Shown one piece after another: positions 52,583 through 63,030 of a DNA stretch of 64,000 bases. The notes under the pieces were generated by a model. That model searched no databases. It was not told the DNA's origin and saw only the letters and a program-made list of their open reading frames with translations. The translations under genes and the position numbers were made by a program. Source of the stretch: Haplomitrium mnioides (lineage: Eukaryota > Marchantiophyta > Haplomitriopsida > Calobryales); NCBI GenBank assembly GCA_049999725.1, contig JBNGIS010016942.1, positions 1 through 64,000 on the forward strand, in the 5' to 3' direction. Each line of letters opens with the position of its first letter. Position 1 is the stretch's first letter.

Positions 52583-52865
52583 TCCTATAGTTCTTAATTT
52601 CACTTGCAACCCTACCCTCAAAACCAAAAATACCCAACAACCAACAACAACACACCAATAGATCTTCGTGGGAATGTTAAGGCTTCTTTAATGTATCCCA
52701 ACAACAAGAAACCCAAATAAACCATTCTAAGGAGGAGGGAAATAAAGATTTGGTCCTAGTGTAGGCCCTCACTCTCTTAATCTATGTAAAGACAATGACA
52801 ATTTTGAGCTGAACTAACTATTTGAGGGTAGGGCTGAAACTGAGATTAAGAATTGTAGTAATAGC
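52583..52865. mobile_element. Small foldback element (MITE-like), 283 bp
   Basis: TTCTTAATTTCACTTGCAAC and CCTACCCTCAAAA at 52591-52623 recur inverted at 52821-52853 (TTTGAGGGTAGGGCTGAAAC, TGAGATTAAGAA). The arms are about 33 bases with 4 to 5 mismatches and enclose about 200 bases without a frame. Candidate target duplications on the two sides do not match, so the superfamily is open. Confidence 0.6.
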
Positions 52866-52879
52866 TAAAGGGGCTAGAC

Positions 52880-53839
52880 TAGCAACAGTCCTCCTTGAGT
52901 TTCTCGTTTATTGGGTGGACCTCTCCCTCCCATGCATCCTTTGTTTTTACAGAGCAGTTTCCCTTCTCCTTCAGGTCTTCATCTGCACAAACCAGCTCTG
53001 AAGTAAAGTTTGCAACCTCCACCTCATTGCTGAACTTCAGATCTGAACTCAGTCGGGCTGAACTAGTATGCTTGCTGAATTCTCACATGCAATTTGCACT
53101 TTTTAGGACTGTTGGATCAGCTTGATCTCGTGCTAGTCCTTCTGCTACATATGTCCAATACTCATTGAGATGGTCCTCTCATTCATATGACTCTTCACAT
53201 CTCCAAGTATTCCTTCAATGTTTGCGTTGAGAAGAGTGCTTACCTTTCTTTTCCTTGGATGCCTTCGTTGTCTTGGATGTTGCGGGCCCTCTCTCCTCAT
53301 AGGTCTCACATCTCTGGGCCTCTTGAGCTTCCTCCTAGAAACACGTGGGCTTGGCCACCTCCATCCATGCTCTCTCTTTCCTCCTCAATGTTGCTATGAA
53401 CCAGCCAAGCAGCATATCGGAGGTGGTCTCCCATAGGAGCTGTACAACTAGCTCATTGAACATGTCCAAGAATGTGAGAACTGACTCACCTATCCTTTTT
53501 CTAATCTAATCGAGCTAGGTGAGAGTCTCACTCTTCTTAAACTTCATCAGACATTGACCCTTGAACTCCTCCCAATAGTTTTGGACATAGAAAGCAAGAG
53601 AGTCATACCAGGTACGTGCTCCTCCCTTCAAACTCGGGTAAACCAACGTTGCTTTGAATGCATCCTCATTGTTGATTTTTTTTCCACTTTTGGTGCTAAG
53701 CTGCTCCCAAAATTCCTGAAATCTTTTCCTTGCTCCACTTCATGGTGTGCCACAAGTCAGCCACGAGATGTGGAAACCAGTGCTCTCCACTCTTCCAACT
53801 TGAGAAATCATAGCAAAGGTTAATTCCCAAAACTCTTTT
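52880..53839 (-). pseudogene. gag: gypsy-6 gag
   Basis: Minus strand, about 53690-53350: EDAFKATLVYPSLKGGART, WYDSLAFYVQNYWEEFKGQC, LMKFKKSETLT, IRKRIGESVLTFLDMFNELV. This is a retrotransposon gag capsid core (the GxAxxWY and FKxxF-type motifs), with stops at several places. Downstream, a charged tail reads KGNCSVKTKDAWEGEVHP and ends near 52880 (NEKLKEDCC). No protease or RT follows, so the element is truncated at its 3' side next to the foldback element. It is not close to gypsy-1/2 or gypsy-4. Confidence 0.75.
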
Positions 53840-55264
53840 GTCATGCCGTGATCGCAAAACAAAATTGTTAACATCAGCCCTAAGGTCAGTCCCTTATCTC
53901 CTTTTCTACCAATTTACACCAGCTTAAAGGGTTGATTTGTGTTTCGAGACCTTTTATAAGAGGGGCTTTGCACCAATTTGACCCCAACTCTTTCTTACCC
54001 ACACTGGAATAACTACAGCACCGATACGACACAAAGTACAACATATGCACTCACACACCCATAGCCAACACTCGTGCTTCTGATGAAATCAATGCACTCG
54101 AATAATATTTCATAAAGTTTACAAACCTCACCCTCAGATCTGCTGGCCCACAAATACCCACAGCAATCCAATAAGCCTCTAGCATACCCACAATGTACTC
54201 ACACCCACACACCCGTAGTGAGGTAGTTTCCCTTCGGCTGACTAAAGTCCCTAGATTGACTTTCCAAGGGAAAGGAAGTTAATTGCTTGACTTCTACCAA
54301 TAAGAAAGCAGCTCTCACAACTGTTGTCCTTGACTCCACCCCATAGACACCCGTCAAATCCATCAACAGAACCGGCCCTGGCATCTACTTTGAAGAGATC
54401 AACCCACAATGCACCCCCCAAGGCACATTGGACTCACCTTTGAAATTAATTTACAGCTTGCTCTCGTGTTATGGAGTAGCTTGGGGCAGCATAACCAGTT
54501 TCTATAGAGACGAAAAAGAAAACACACCATTGGTACCTCCCACACATTGTGACTTGAAGATAAGCCCACCCACTTGAGTTCCCTGAAAAGGTTGCCTTTG
54601 ATTGTCGCAGCACCTCCAAAAGCCGGTTCACTTGCGTATGCCCACGTCTAGTACCCCAGCACCAGCCCCGAGCAATGCAATCCACCCCACCTTTAGTCCC
54701 GCAATCCAGCCCAAGTCACCTCCAGTCCTCCTCGCGTGATGGCCTCCCTTCTCTCCTCCTCCCGTCCTCTTTCCCGCGCTCGTAATGCTCTCTTGTGTGA
54801 ATCCCTCATAATGAGCCTCGCATGCGCCTATATTTCCCGCCACGTTTGAATGCTCACACCTCAATCTTTTTATCCCCGCTTCGCCAGGCTGATCAGCTAA
54901 ATTTACCCTTAACTTAGACGCAGTTCAAAAAAAAAATAGCCCCCATTTGAAGGCCTAGCTTTTTGGCAAAAGAGGTTACCTCCTCAACTAATTTTATAGG
55001 CTATCTTTAGTTTAGGCCCCCACTAAAAGCTCTCCTAAGATTTGGCTATAACGTGTTTCTTCATCTATGTTTAGAGGCTTTTGATTTTGAGCCTTGATAA
55101 TGTACCTTTTTGTTCTTGTTCTTTTCCTTCTTATTTTTAAACTTAGTTAATTATGTCAGTTGTGCTGCTATTTTTTTTCTCCTTTGCTATAAGAACCATG
55201 GCCTTGTTCAATTGCCTTTTCTTCTTGGAAGTGAAAGCAAGCCCCAAAATCATGTGGAACACTT
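53840..55264 (-). other. Probable 5' LTR and flank of gypsy-6
   Basis: On the plus strand TGTCATGCCGTGATCG at 53840 looks like an LTR end; on the minus strand it is followed, after nine bases, by TGGGAATTAACC, a possible primer site. TATAAAAGG on the minus strand at 53951-53959 may be its TATA box. The far end of the LTR could not be fixed and no second copy exists in the window. Nothing else is recognised up to 55264. Confidence 0.4.
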
Positions 55265-55715
55265 TCTGTAAATAAGTTGAATCGCACTCCGCATCATCCG
55301 CCACACCTCTGCACTGTCTGCAAGAACACAACTCCAAAAAACACTTATGCATTCCTAACCACACCTCTGAGCGTCAACCCCAAACGTCGCACCTCTGAGC
55401 TGTTCTGAAGTCCAAATGCAGCAACTCTGAACTCCTTCAAAAGTACCTCCAGTTGTCTGAAAGCACCTCTGAATCGAATAACAGACCTCCAAACTCTGAA
55501 AGCTTCGAAACACAAGACGGACCCCTAAATAGTTCTACACAAGCCCTTTCGAAAAAACACCTTTGAAGTGGTGAACCTCTCAAAGCCGAACACTAGAACT
55601 CCGAGTTCTGAAAGGCTACCTTCAAATGTGCACCTTTGATATGTGCATCCGAGCATACACTTCCGATATGCGCATCCAAGGCCTGCACCTCCAACGTCTG
55701 CACCTCTAAAATGCA
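55265..55715. repeat. Degenerate repeat region with GCACCTCTGA-like motif
   Basis: GCACCTCTGA, GCACCTTTGA, GCACCTCCAA and similar recur about a dozen times with irregular spacing, often near 20-30 bases. The end (55640-55715) has ATGTGCATCCGAGCATACAC-like units. It reads as an old, diverged minisatellite that stops at the copia-1 LTR. Confidence 0.55.
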
Positions 55716-55720
55716 CATCA

Positions 55721-56001
55721 TGTTACAGTACATTTAGTAACATATTTAGAAGTATAAGAGGATATTACTTAACCTAGGATTAGAGAACTAATCTGTGATT
55801 AGTAATTATGTTAGGCTTACCCTAACCTAGGATTAAGTTAACTTAAACATGTGTTGATTAACACATTGAATGATTATTCATGATTATTATTATTGAGATT
55901 GGAGAGAAGGAAGAGAGTTGAGAAGAAGAGAAGAAGAAGTGAAGAATTTCCTATCACCTTTTGTTGTATGAGCTAATGAGTCAACACATTGCACTACAAC
56001 A
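55721..56001 (+). repeat. copia-1 5' LTR (281 bp)
   Basis: It begins TGTTACAGTACATTTAG and ends GCACTACAACA with inverted ends TGTT/AACA. It is AT-rich with a purine stretch (GAGAGAAGGAAGAGAGTTG near 55912). The primer site follows at once. Confidence 0.75.
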
Positions 56002-56016
56002 CGTTATCAGCGCTTT
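56000..56016 (+). promoter_or_regulatory. copia-1 primer binding site, internal-tRNA type
   Basis: CACGTTATCAGCGCTTTG overlaps the LTR end. From memory, many plant copia elements have ACACGTTATCAGCACG here, thought to pair with an internal part of a tRNA rather than its 3' end. It does not begin with TGG. The tRNA was not checked. Confidence 0.55.
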
Positions 56017-58620
56017 GTTCTAGCTGATTTTCACAATTTTCAAAATTTTTAATTTTTCAATAAATTTTCTAAATTTTGTTTTCTTTAAAAAAAAAAAAAA
56101 AAAAAAAACAAGTTTTTCAAGTTTGATTCCTCATATACTACATATATACTATTTTATTTTTCTTTTCTCATTTTCCACTGCTCAGAGTTTTCAAATTCTT
56201 AAAATACAATATTTTATAATTTATATTATATTATATTGTTGAAGAAGATTTCTTGAAGAGCAGAAGCAAATTTGAAACATTTGAAGAAACCAGGGACAAT
56301 TGGGGTTGCTTGGGGGTGGAATCAAGGTCGCCCATAGAAGGTGATCATCTGCAAACAAGAATCACAACTTTTCATCAAGAATTGAAGGAGCTGTCAAGCA
56401 TATTGCATTTTTCTGTTTTTCCCAAATTTTTCACCATTCTTGAGGAATTTTGGATCAAACTGATCGGGAAGTTGTGCATAATCAAATTCTGAACACACAA
56501 AAATTCGAATAAAACAATTTCATCAAGGATCAAGGATGCAATCCTCAGATTCCAAACGACTGAAATCTTGAGGAGAATTCAGACACGAAGAGGAAGAGCG
56601 CCGTATTAGTGACATATTGGTGTTTTGAAATTTTTTCTGAAAGTTGGAAAGGGTGCAAATGAAGAGATTTCAAAAGTTCAAAGCATATTTATTGAAGCGG
56701 CAACTTATCATTGTTTCGGCAAAAGTTTGAACTTGTTCATTCGGTAAATTTTGAAAGTTTGAAGCTCCTTTCTCATTTATTGGATCAGTGCTTTATCACT
56801 GTTTTGAATTTATATTATTTTTTCGAAGAGCTTCTTGAAAGGAAAAAAGGTGATTTGGTTCTATTTCGGCAAATTTTCTATATTTTATTCAAAATTCGAA
56901 GATTGTTTTCAGGACATGGGAAAGTTTGAAAGGCATAAGGCAGACCAAAGCAGCTCTTTATTGCTGTTTCCGCAATTTGAAGGAAAAATTTTAAAACTAT
57001 TCTAGCTCAGAGGGGAAGCCACCCCTATTCATCTGTTTAAGCATATCCTACACCAATATGTGTTACTACTCCATTTGCCGAAAGGACTAGCCAAACCCTA
57101 CCCAATCGAGAGGGTGAGGTGCTATGTCAAAAGAGCTCTAGAGTGAAATCAATATATAGCTCTATCAAGTTTCTGCGCTCTACTTATGGGACATACTGCA
57201 AGTCACTCATGAAGCGACACTAGCTAAGGAACCAGAGCTATTCTTCAAAGCACCACAAGTTACACCGAGCCTATTAACTCGGCCCGACCTACCAAATTAC
57301 TTGCCGAAGCTGGTTTAATTCGCCGAAGCTGCCAAATGCAATCTGGAAGTTGCTATGTTCGCCGAACCTGCATAAAGGAACTCCTGAAGCACTATTTTAT
57401 CCCCGAACCTGAAATATCAACCGAACCTAACTGTTCGTGAAGGGGGAGAGTTTTGATTATTTCAATTGATCTTTTGCGCTCAAATCGATCCTTTTCTCAA
57501 ATCTGATTACACAGAAAGGACTGCTTGATCCTGGCGAACAATTTGACTATTCATTTTTACATTTTGGTTTAGAAATGACATCACAGTGACCTTTACAATT
57601 TCTGGTCTTCTCAAGTAACATATAATAACATTCATGTTATACAATTGGCTATTCCAAAGCATGAATTTTCATTTGTGAAGCACAATTGGAGTCAGAAATA
57701 CACAGAACTATATTCTGGGAGCTGAATTCTAGAATCTGACCTGTACAATTTACATTCAGATCTATAGAACTCCAAATTAACATACCCATGTACTCTGAAT
57801 TTTTTAATTGAACATTTCGGGGACCTTACAAGAGTTTATCTGTCTAATTGAACTTATAATACATTGTCTGACTGTTCAACACAGGTTTATACACCTGTAC
57901 TGTCATTCATGTGAGCTATTACTCTATTTTCACAGAATTACAAAATCTGAGATTGACGTCAGTACAGTAAATACCACTTGACAAGTGAGAGGAAGTATGA
58001 TAGCCTGATACTGATACTGTTTAAAATCTAATTACTGTTTATCAAATATACACAGAGTAGATTATTCAGAAATTCAAAATTCAGAGTCCAACTAACTGAT
58101 TCTAAAATTGGTTCAATAATCCAAACTAATTAGTTGGCTCACAGATTCAGTATAATTGAGCTGGCCAGAGGCCACAACCGATCCAAAGGGTTTGGAATCA
58201 TATTTGGGACCACATCAGCCATCAACATCTATTTTCAAGTCAGAACTACAACAACATATATTCTGGTTCAAATTTTCAGAACCTGATTGCAAATTGTGGA
58301 ATTTCAAGCAAACTTCATCAGCCTGCTGCTGCTTGGAGGAGTCAGTTCTTTGTATCAAACTTTGTGGGCGACATCTTGACTTCATCAAAAACCTGCACCA
58401 ACACTCAGTTTGGCATTTACAGAGTCAACCCCTTGCCTATTGCAAGAAGAAGAGGGAAGCTTTTCGTATAATAACTTTGCTATAACCTTTTGTTATAGAA
58501 CTGTACTTTTCAGATAACTATAAAAACTAAAAGCATTCTGTCATTATAGAACAGAACTCTGCTCATTCTTGAAATTGAATTTTCATTTTATTCATTTCTT
58601 TTCAGACCTTTAGCCTGTAG
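56017..58620 (+). other. copia-1 leader, no gene
   Basis: About 2.6 kb without a sustained frame. It has an A-run of about 25 bases at 56088-56108 and, at 57280-57440, several copies of a CCGAAGCT/CCGAACCT motif. The leader is long for copia, so an old insertion inside it is possible, but no ends were found. Confidence 0.5.
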
Positions 58621-58621
58621 G

Positions 58622-59400
58622 ATGGAAAAGCTTAATTTTACGAGTCTGACCATTGAGGAGGGAGAATTACCTCTCCTGGTCTTTAGATGCTGCAGCACAT
58701 CTGGTCTCCAAGGGATTGGAAACCACTATCCTTACAAATGAGGATGTTACTGCTCAGCAAAAAGCTCAATCTGTAGTATTTTTAAGACACCATCTGTCTA
58801 ACCCATTGAAGCTGCAATATCTCAATGAGAGCAACCCAAGGATTTTTTGGTACAGTCTTTAAGACAGATTTGATCACACTAAAACTATCCATCTGCCTAA
58901 AGCTAGGCATGATTGGGTTAACCTAAGAGTTCATGACTTTAAATATATCTCAAAATACAATAGTGAACTATTCAAAATCACTAGTCAGCTTCCTTTATGT
59001 GGTCATCTAGTGACAGATGAAGAGCAAATTGAAAAGATACTTTCTACTTTTCATCCATCCAACATGATCCTGTCTACACAGTATAGGAATATGAATTTCA
59101 GAAGATATTTTGAACTCATTGCATATCTCCTACTTGCAAAAGAGCATCAGGACCTGTAACTCAAAAATTCTAAAACCAGACCCCCTGGTACTTTACCTGT
59201 TTCTCAACCACCTGAAATACATTATAGCAGACCAATAATAAGAAGAGGACAGCCAAGTAAACCAGCTAGATTCGGTTCTAATCGGCAGACCTCAAACAAG
59301 GGCAAAGCTCCTATGACTGAATCTAATAATACACAATTCAGGGGGAGGGGCACAGGCAAGGAAACACTTTTTTGCGTATCCCTTAGGGTTCTATGTAATG
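58622..59400 (+). pseudogene. gag: copia-1 gag
   Basis: ATG at 58622 starts MEKLNFTSLTIEEG; after a frameshift near 58660, NYLSWSLDAAAHLVSKGLE, VFLRHHLSNPLKLQYLNESN, then a stop at 58861, and KARHDWVNLRVHDFKYISKY, EEQIEKILSTFHPSNMIL, RRYFELIAYLLLAKEHQDL. This matches the gag type with WSLDAE-like start common in plant copia elements. A basic Gly/Arg tail (FRGRGTGKE) ends it; the zinc knuckle expected next is absent. Same family as copia-4 gag. Confidence 0.85.
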
Positions 59401-59624
59401 CAAAATCAGAGTTTCCTTGTTGATGCAAATCATATTGACCAAATCATACTATGGCTTAAATGCTTAGGACATCCTAGCACAAGCATGTTTCAAAATATTC
59501 TGAAAGTGTCACGATCTATACCTTCTAGCGCTAGACCTCATATGCTCAATACACATTGGATCCAATGCTCTCAAGGAAAGCTCGTCCTACGACCAGCTAT
59601 ATCCAAGACTATAATAGATATTCT
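59401..59624 (+). pseudogene. copia-1 pre-integrase region
   Basis: LWLKCLGHPSTSMFQNILKV corresponds to the LWHxRLGH motif of the pre-integrase domain, with Lys replacing the His. THWIQCSQGKLVL contains one Cys of the zinc site. It follows gag directly, so the protease has been deleted. The frame is cut at 59624 by the gag-only element and resumes at 62203. Confidence 0.8.
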
Positions 59625-59977
59625 TGTCACTCCCCTGTTTTAGGCCTTAACCTTTTCAGGCCCTGTTTCGAGGCAGGGGAGGACATGTTTACGGGCTTTC
59701 AGGTTCTTTTCTGAGATGGCCCCTTGCCAGTTACCACTTTCAGACCTTAAAGACTCTTCCTCTCCTTACAGACATTTTATGCACTTCTCATTCCTCTTCT
59801 TCTTCTACTCCGCCATGATCCTGTCTCCCTTCCATGACTCATGCACCCTACTCTTATCAGCTGTTTGAGGTAATCAGCTGTTCTTGCGAGAACTTCACAC
59901 TTGCTAAGGAGCATTTGGGTCGCTGATGCTTCTGATTCCGTGAATTGTGCTTGAATGCTCCAAAGCACCAGTTGACA
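59625..59977 (-). repeat. 3' LTR of the gag-only element (353 bp)
   Basis: Plus strand TGTCACTCCCCTGTTTTAGG to CACCAGTTGACA. Same length as the other copy and alike at more than nine bases in ten by eye, so the insertion is younger than most others here. Confidence 0.9.
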
Positions 59978-59993
59978 TAACTCCCCCTTCAAG
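59978..59993 (-). promoter_or_regulatory. Polypurine tract of the gag-only element
   Basis: The minus strand reads CTTGAAGGGGGAGTTA just before the LTR start TGTCAACTGG. It resembles the tracts of gypsy-1 and gypsy-2 (AGAAGGGGAGTTA). Confidence 0.8.
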
Positions 59994-60232
59994 TGTGACG
60001 CGTCCCCTCGAACACACCTCTTCTCCCTCAATTTTATGGTGCCTCTGCTGCTGGTTGTTGGCCCGACTCTGTAACTCATGCAAAACAACCCCACGAAACA
60101 CCCTCCCAACAAAACACACACTCACACACACACGTACACTTACCTGTGCACATTCTGCTTGCTCAGCCTCTTCCTTGGATCCCACACAAAAGTCGTGCTT
60201 CCAGATTTTGGTTTCAGGGGAATATGAGGTCT

Positions 60233-60598
60233 CTACATCAACATGCCTTGTTGCATTCCCTTCTCCATCGTGTACCATCCCTTAGATCTGGGATCCCTTT
60301 GATGGCCTGTTTCCCTTGGCTTGGGACCATGCCCAACACACACCCACAGGGATCCACTAATCAGACAAGCATACGCAAAGGTGCTGTACTTTGGGCCTGT
60401 AACTTTGCAGTTACATACAATGTTGGTGGTGATAGGGCTGCCCGTAACAATTCCTTCCCTGTCACCAAGATCCTTGGGTTGCATCAGGGTGAGCTTCTTC
60501 TCTGGATTGAGATTGGGCTCATCTTCCGACACCTTCGGATACTCCGGGCTGCAACTGATTATTTTCATTGTCGTGCATTCCACCACTTGAGGAGGCTC
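60233..60598 (-). pseudogene. Downstream frame of the gag-only element
   Basis: About 118 codons in the same frame as the gag, after its TAG/TAA end at 60599. It reads MVECTTMKIISCSPEYPKV and later NIVCNCKVTGPKYSTFAYAC. No protease motif (Asp-Ser/Thr-Gly) is visible. It could be the eroded tail of the ancestral gag-pol. Confidence 0.45.
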
Positions 60599-61690
60599 TT
60601 ACTTGACAACATTTGGTAGGTGCCCGTCATGACTCTCTGCCTCTGAGTACACCGTTGTCGTCCCCCCTCGCATTTCAGGCTCAGGGCTCGACCGACATTG
60701 GTCTTCCGGTGGGTCCTCCTCTTGGGGGAAATAAGGTTCAGTTGCGCCATCTCCTTCTTGCCCTGGTGGCGCCCTTCCTTGGTCCCTTAATTGGTGCGTG
60801 GAGCCCTCCTCTTCTGGCCATGATTCCTCTGCCTCCGCTCGAATGTCGTAATTTTGGAGATCTTGCACCACGACGAGGGTTGCTTCTGCCTCTTGGAGCT
60901 CATTTGGATCGCCTTGTGATTGCTGCTCCAGCACATGCCTCAGGTCCTCACCGTCTGCCTTCTCCTCGGCTTGTGTATGGTAGAACCAGGTGGGGTATTC
61001 CGCCTCGTATTCAGAATAGCTCATGGATGACCACACTTGATTCGTACCCTTCTGAGCCTTCTGCCTCTTCTGGCTCTTGCTCTTCCGGTGAGACTTGGAT
61101 TTAGCTTTGGCTTTTCCATGACCATGCTCCTCTGAGGCAGAGGTCTCCTCCTTTACCCAGACTGCTTCCTCCTCCTCATACTGGGAATGCCTTGTAATTG
61201 GCCACTCATACTTCTGCCCCCATGGTTCCGGGCAGTTGGGGGAAACATGTCCAGGCTGGCCACAATTCCAACACACCATAACAATTCTCTTCGGTGGTCC
61301 GGTTGCAACCTATTTATCTGATTGTTCGGCTCTCTGAAGATTTGGCGTGAGTCTCGACATGAGGGTCTGCAGTACCTCCATTTTTGAGCTCAATTTCGCT
61401 AAGCGAGCCTTCTCTCCCTTGGCAGCCCTTTTGATTGTCCACTTTCGTCTTTGCTTCTTCTTTCTTGAAGATCTCGGTTCATTAGAGCTGCTACTAGAGG
61501 AGTCACTGTCACTTTCCACGGTAGATGTAGAGCTCTCTTTTGTGTCTTCATTGTTGCTTGAACCCTCTGAAGAATATCCTGACACATACTTAGCCCGTCT
61601 TTTCCTTCTCCCATGGCCATGGCCCATTTTCCCAGTTGAGGGAACTTCACCCCTCCCAAATCTCATAACTTGGCCTCTTCTGTTCGCCAC
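60599..61690 (-). pseudogene. gag: Gag of the gag-only element (363 codons with one in-frame TAG)
   Basis: Minus-strand frames 61690-61310 and 61279-60599 are one frame, split by a single TAG at 61308-61310 (QSDK, stop, VATGPPKRIV). First comes an acidic Ser stretch (SDSDSSSSSSNEPRSS), a basic cluster (RKKKQRRKW) and KLSSKMEVLQTLMSRL; then an intact zinc knuckle, CWNCGQPGHVSPNC, Lys/Ser repeats and the PTWFYHTQAEE tail. Each part has a counterpart in the gypsy-1/2 gag, but the capsid core is absent: the gag starts at the linker. It could bind RNA but not form a shell by itself. Confidence 0.8.
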
Positions 61691-61821
61691 TCTTCCTCAA
61701 CAGACTCACACCATGTTTCTCTGTTTCTCGGAAGTAACCTTCTCACAAACTGACTTGAGTCTCTTCTGTGCACACAGTGGTCTCTCTAGTTCGGGTTGGT
61801 CTCAGGTTTTTTCAAACCCTT

Positions 61822-61840
61822 GGCCCTCCTTCTAGTGCCA
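61822..61840 (-). promoter_or_regulatory. Primer binding site of the gag-only element
   Basis: The minus strand reads TGGCACTAGAAGGAGGGCC, nine bases after the 5' LTR end. It is the gypsy-2 primer site with one change. Confidence 0.75.
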
Positions 61841-61849
61841 AAAAATTCA

Positions 61850-62202
61850 TGTCACTCCCCTATTTGAGGCCTTAACCTTTTCAAGCCCTGTTTCGAGGCA
61901 GGGGAGGACGTGTTTACGGGCTTTCAGGTTCTTTTCTAAGATGGACCCTTGCCAGTTACCACTTTCAGACCTTAAGGACTCTTCCTCTCCTTACAGGCCT
62001 TTTATGCACTTCTCATTCCTCTTCTTCTTCTACTTCGCTATGATCTTGTCTCTCTCCCAAGACTCATGTACCCTGCTCTTATCAGCTGTTGGAGGAAATC
62101 AGCTGTTCTTGCGAGGACTTCACAATTGCTAAGGAGCATTTGGGTCGTTGATGCTTCTGATTCCGTGAATTCTACTTGAATGCTCCAAAGCACTGGCTGA
62201 CA
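61850..62202 (-). repeat. 5' LTR of the gag-only element (353 bp)
   Basis: Plus strand TGTCACTCCCCTATTTGAGG to CACTGGCTGACA, immediately followed by ATTCC and the resumed copia-1 integrase. Confidence 0.9.
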
Positions 62203-63030
62203 ATTCCTAAGTTCCTTGAGCATTTACATGCAGTTGTGTGTGGTCCTACTGACCCACCAAGTGGACCCTTTAGGTACTTCTTGGTCACATTGTGTGCGTC
62301 ATCAAAATGGTCTCAAGTTTTGTTACTCTCTATCCGAAAGTTAGTCTTTCCAAGGATATTGGCTCATATTCTGAAATTGAAATCTCGATTTTCAGAAAAT
62401 CTAGTGAGAGTGCTAAGGGTTGACAATGCGAGGGAGTTTACGTCTAAGACTTTTGATGATTTTTGCATGACTACAGGTATTGATACCTAGTACTCTGTGG
62501 CTCATGTCCATTTTCAAAATGGCATAGCCGAAAGAGTAATACAAAGGATACAAATGATAGCTATGCCCATATTAATGCAGACCAGATTACCGGTTTCTGC
62601 ATAGGGCCACGATGTTTTGCATATTGCTTCTTTATTAAAGTACAGGCCATCAGTCTTTAATGCTTTATCGCCTCACCAACTTGCCTATGGGGCTATTCCC
62701 GATCTATCTCATCTTCAAATTTTCGGTTGCCAAGTCTTTGTTCCAATTTTGGAACAGAAAAGGACTATGATGGGTCCTCAAAGACATAAGGGCATATATG
62801 TAGGCTATGAATCCCTGTCGATTATACGATATTTGGAACCATCCACGACGGATGTATTTCAAGCTAGATTCATCGACTGCCACTTCTGTGAGGATATATT
62901 CCCATCTTTATTTGAAGACAAAAATTCTTCAATACCAAAAATATTGGAATGGGAGAAAGTATCTACTTATGGATGGATCAAAGAACAAGGCAAGGTGAGG
63001 ACGAAGTCAGGAGACTTCTTCACTTGACTA
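62203..63030 (+). pseudogene. copia-1 integrase core and C-terminus
   Basis: LTIPKFLEHLHAVVCGPTDP shows Val where the first catalytic Asp of the DVCGP-type motif is expected. GPFRYFLVTLCASSKWSQVL, RVDNAREFTSKTFDDF (second Asp) and HFQNGIAERVIQR (Glu kept) follow. After a stop at 62488, YRPSVFNALSPHQLAYGAIP, LQIFGCQVFVPILEQKR and IIRYLEPSTTDVFQARFIDC complete the domain to about 62900. Apart from the lost Asp and a few stops it is well preserved. Confidence 0.88.

Larger units (their letters stand above)
59625..62202 (-). mobile_element. Gag-only LTR element (TR-GAG type) nested in copia-1
   Basis: Two LTRs of exactly 353 bp (59625-59977 and 61850-62202) begin TGTCA and end TGACA. Flanking bases ATTCT (59620-59624) and ATTCC (62203-62207) form a 5-bp target duplication with one change. 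On the minus strand a primer site, a gag-like frame and a polypurine tract follow in order; there is no protease, RT or integrase in the 1872 bp between the LTRs. Known TR-GAG elements have this layout and depend on enzymes of a relative. Gag, primer site and polypurine tract tie it to the gypsy-1/2 family. Confidence 0.9.

Noticed and set aside
136-56001. Possible pairing of the LTR at 136-294 with the copia-1 LTR at 55721-56001
   Set aside because: Only the terminal TGTT/AACA bases agree; length and interior differ.
60613-61104. 163-codon plus-strand frame
   Set aside because: Antisense of the gag of the gag-only element.
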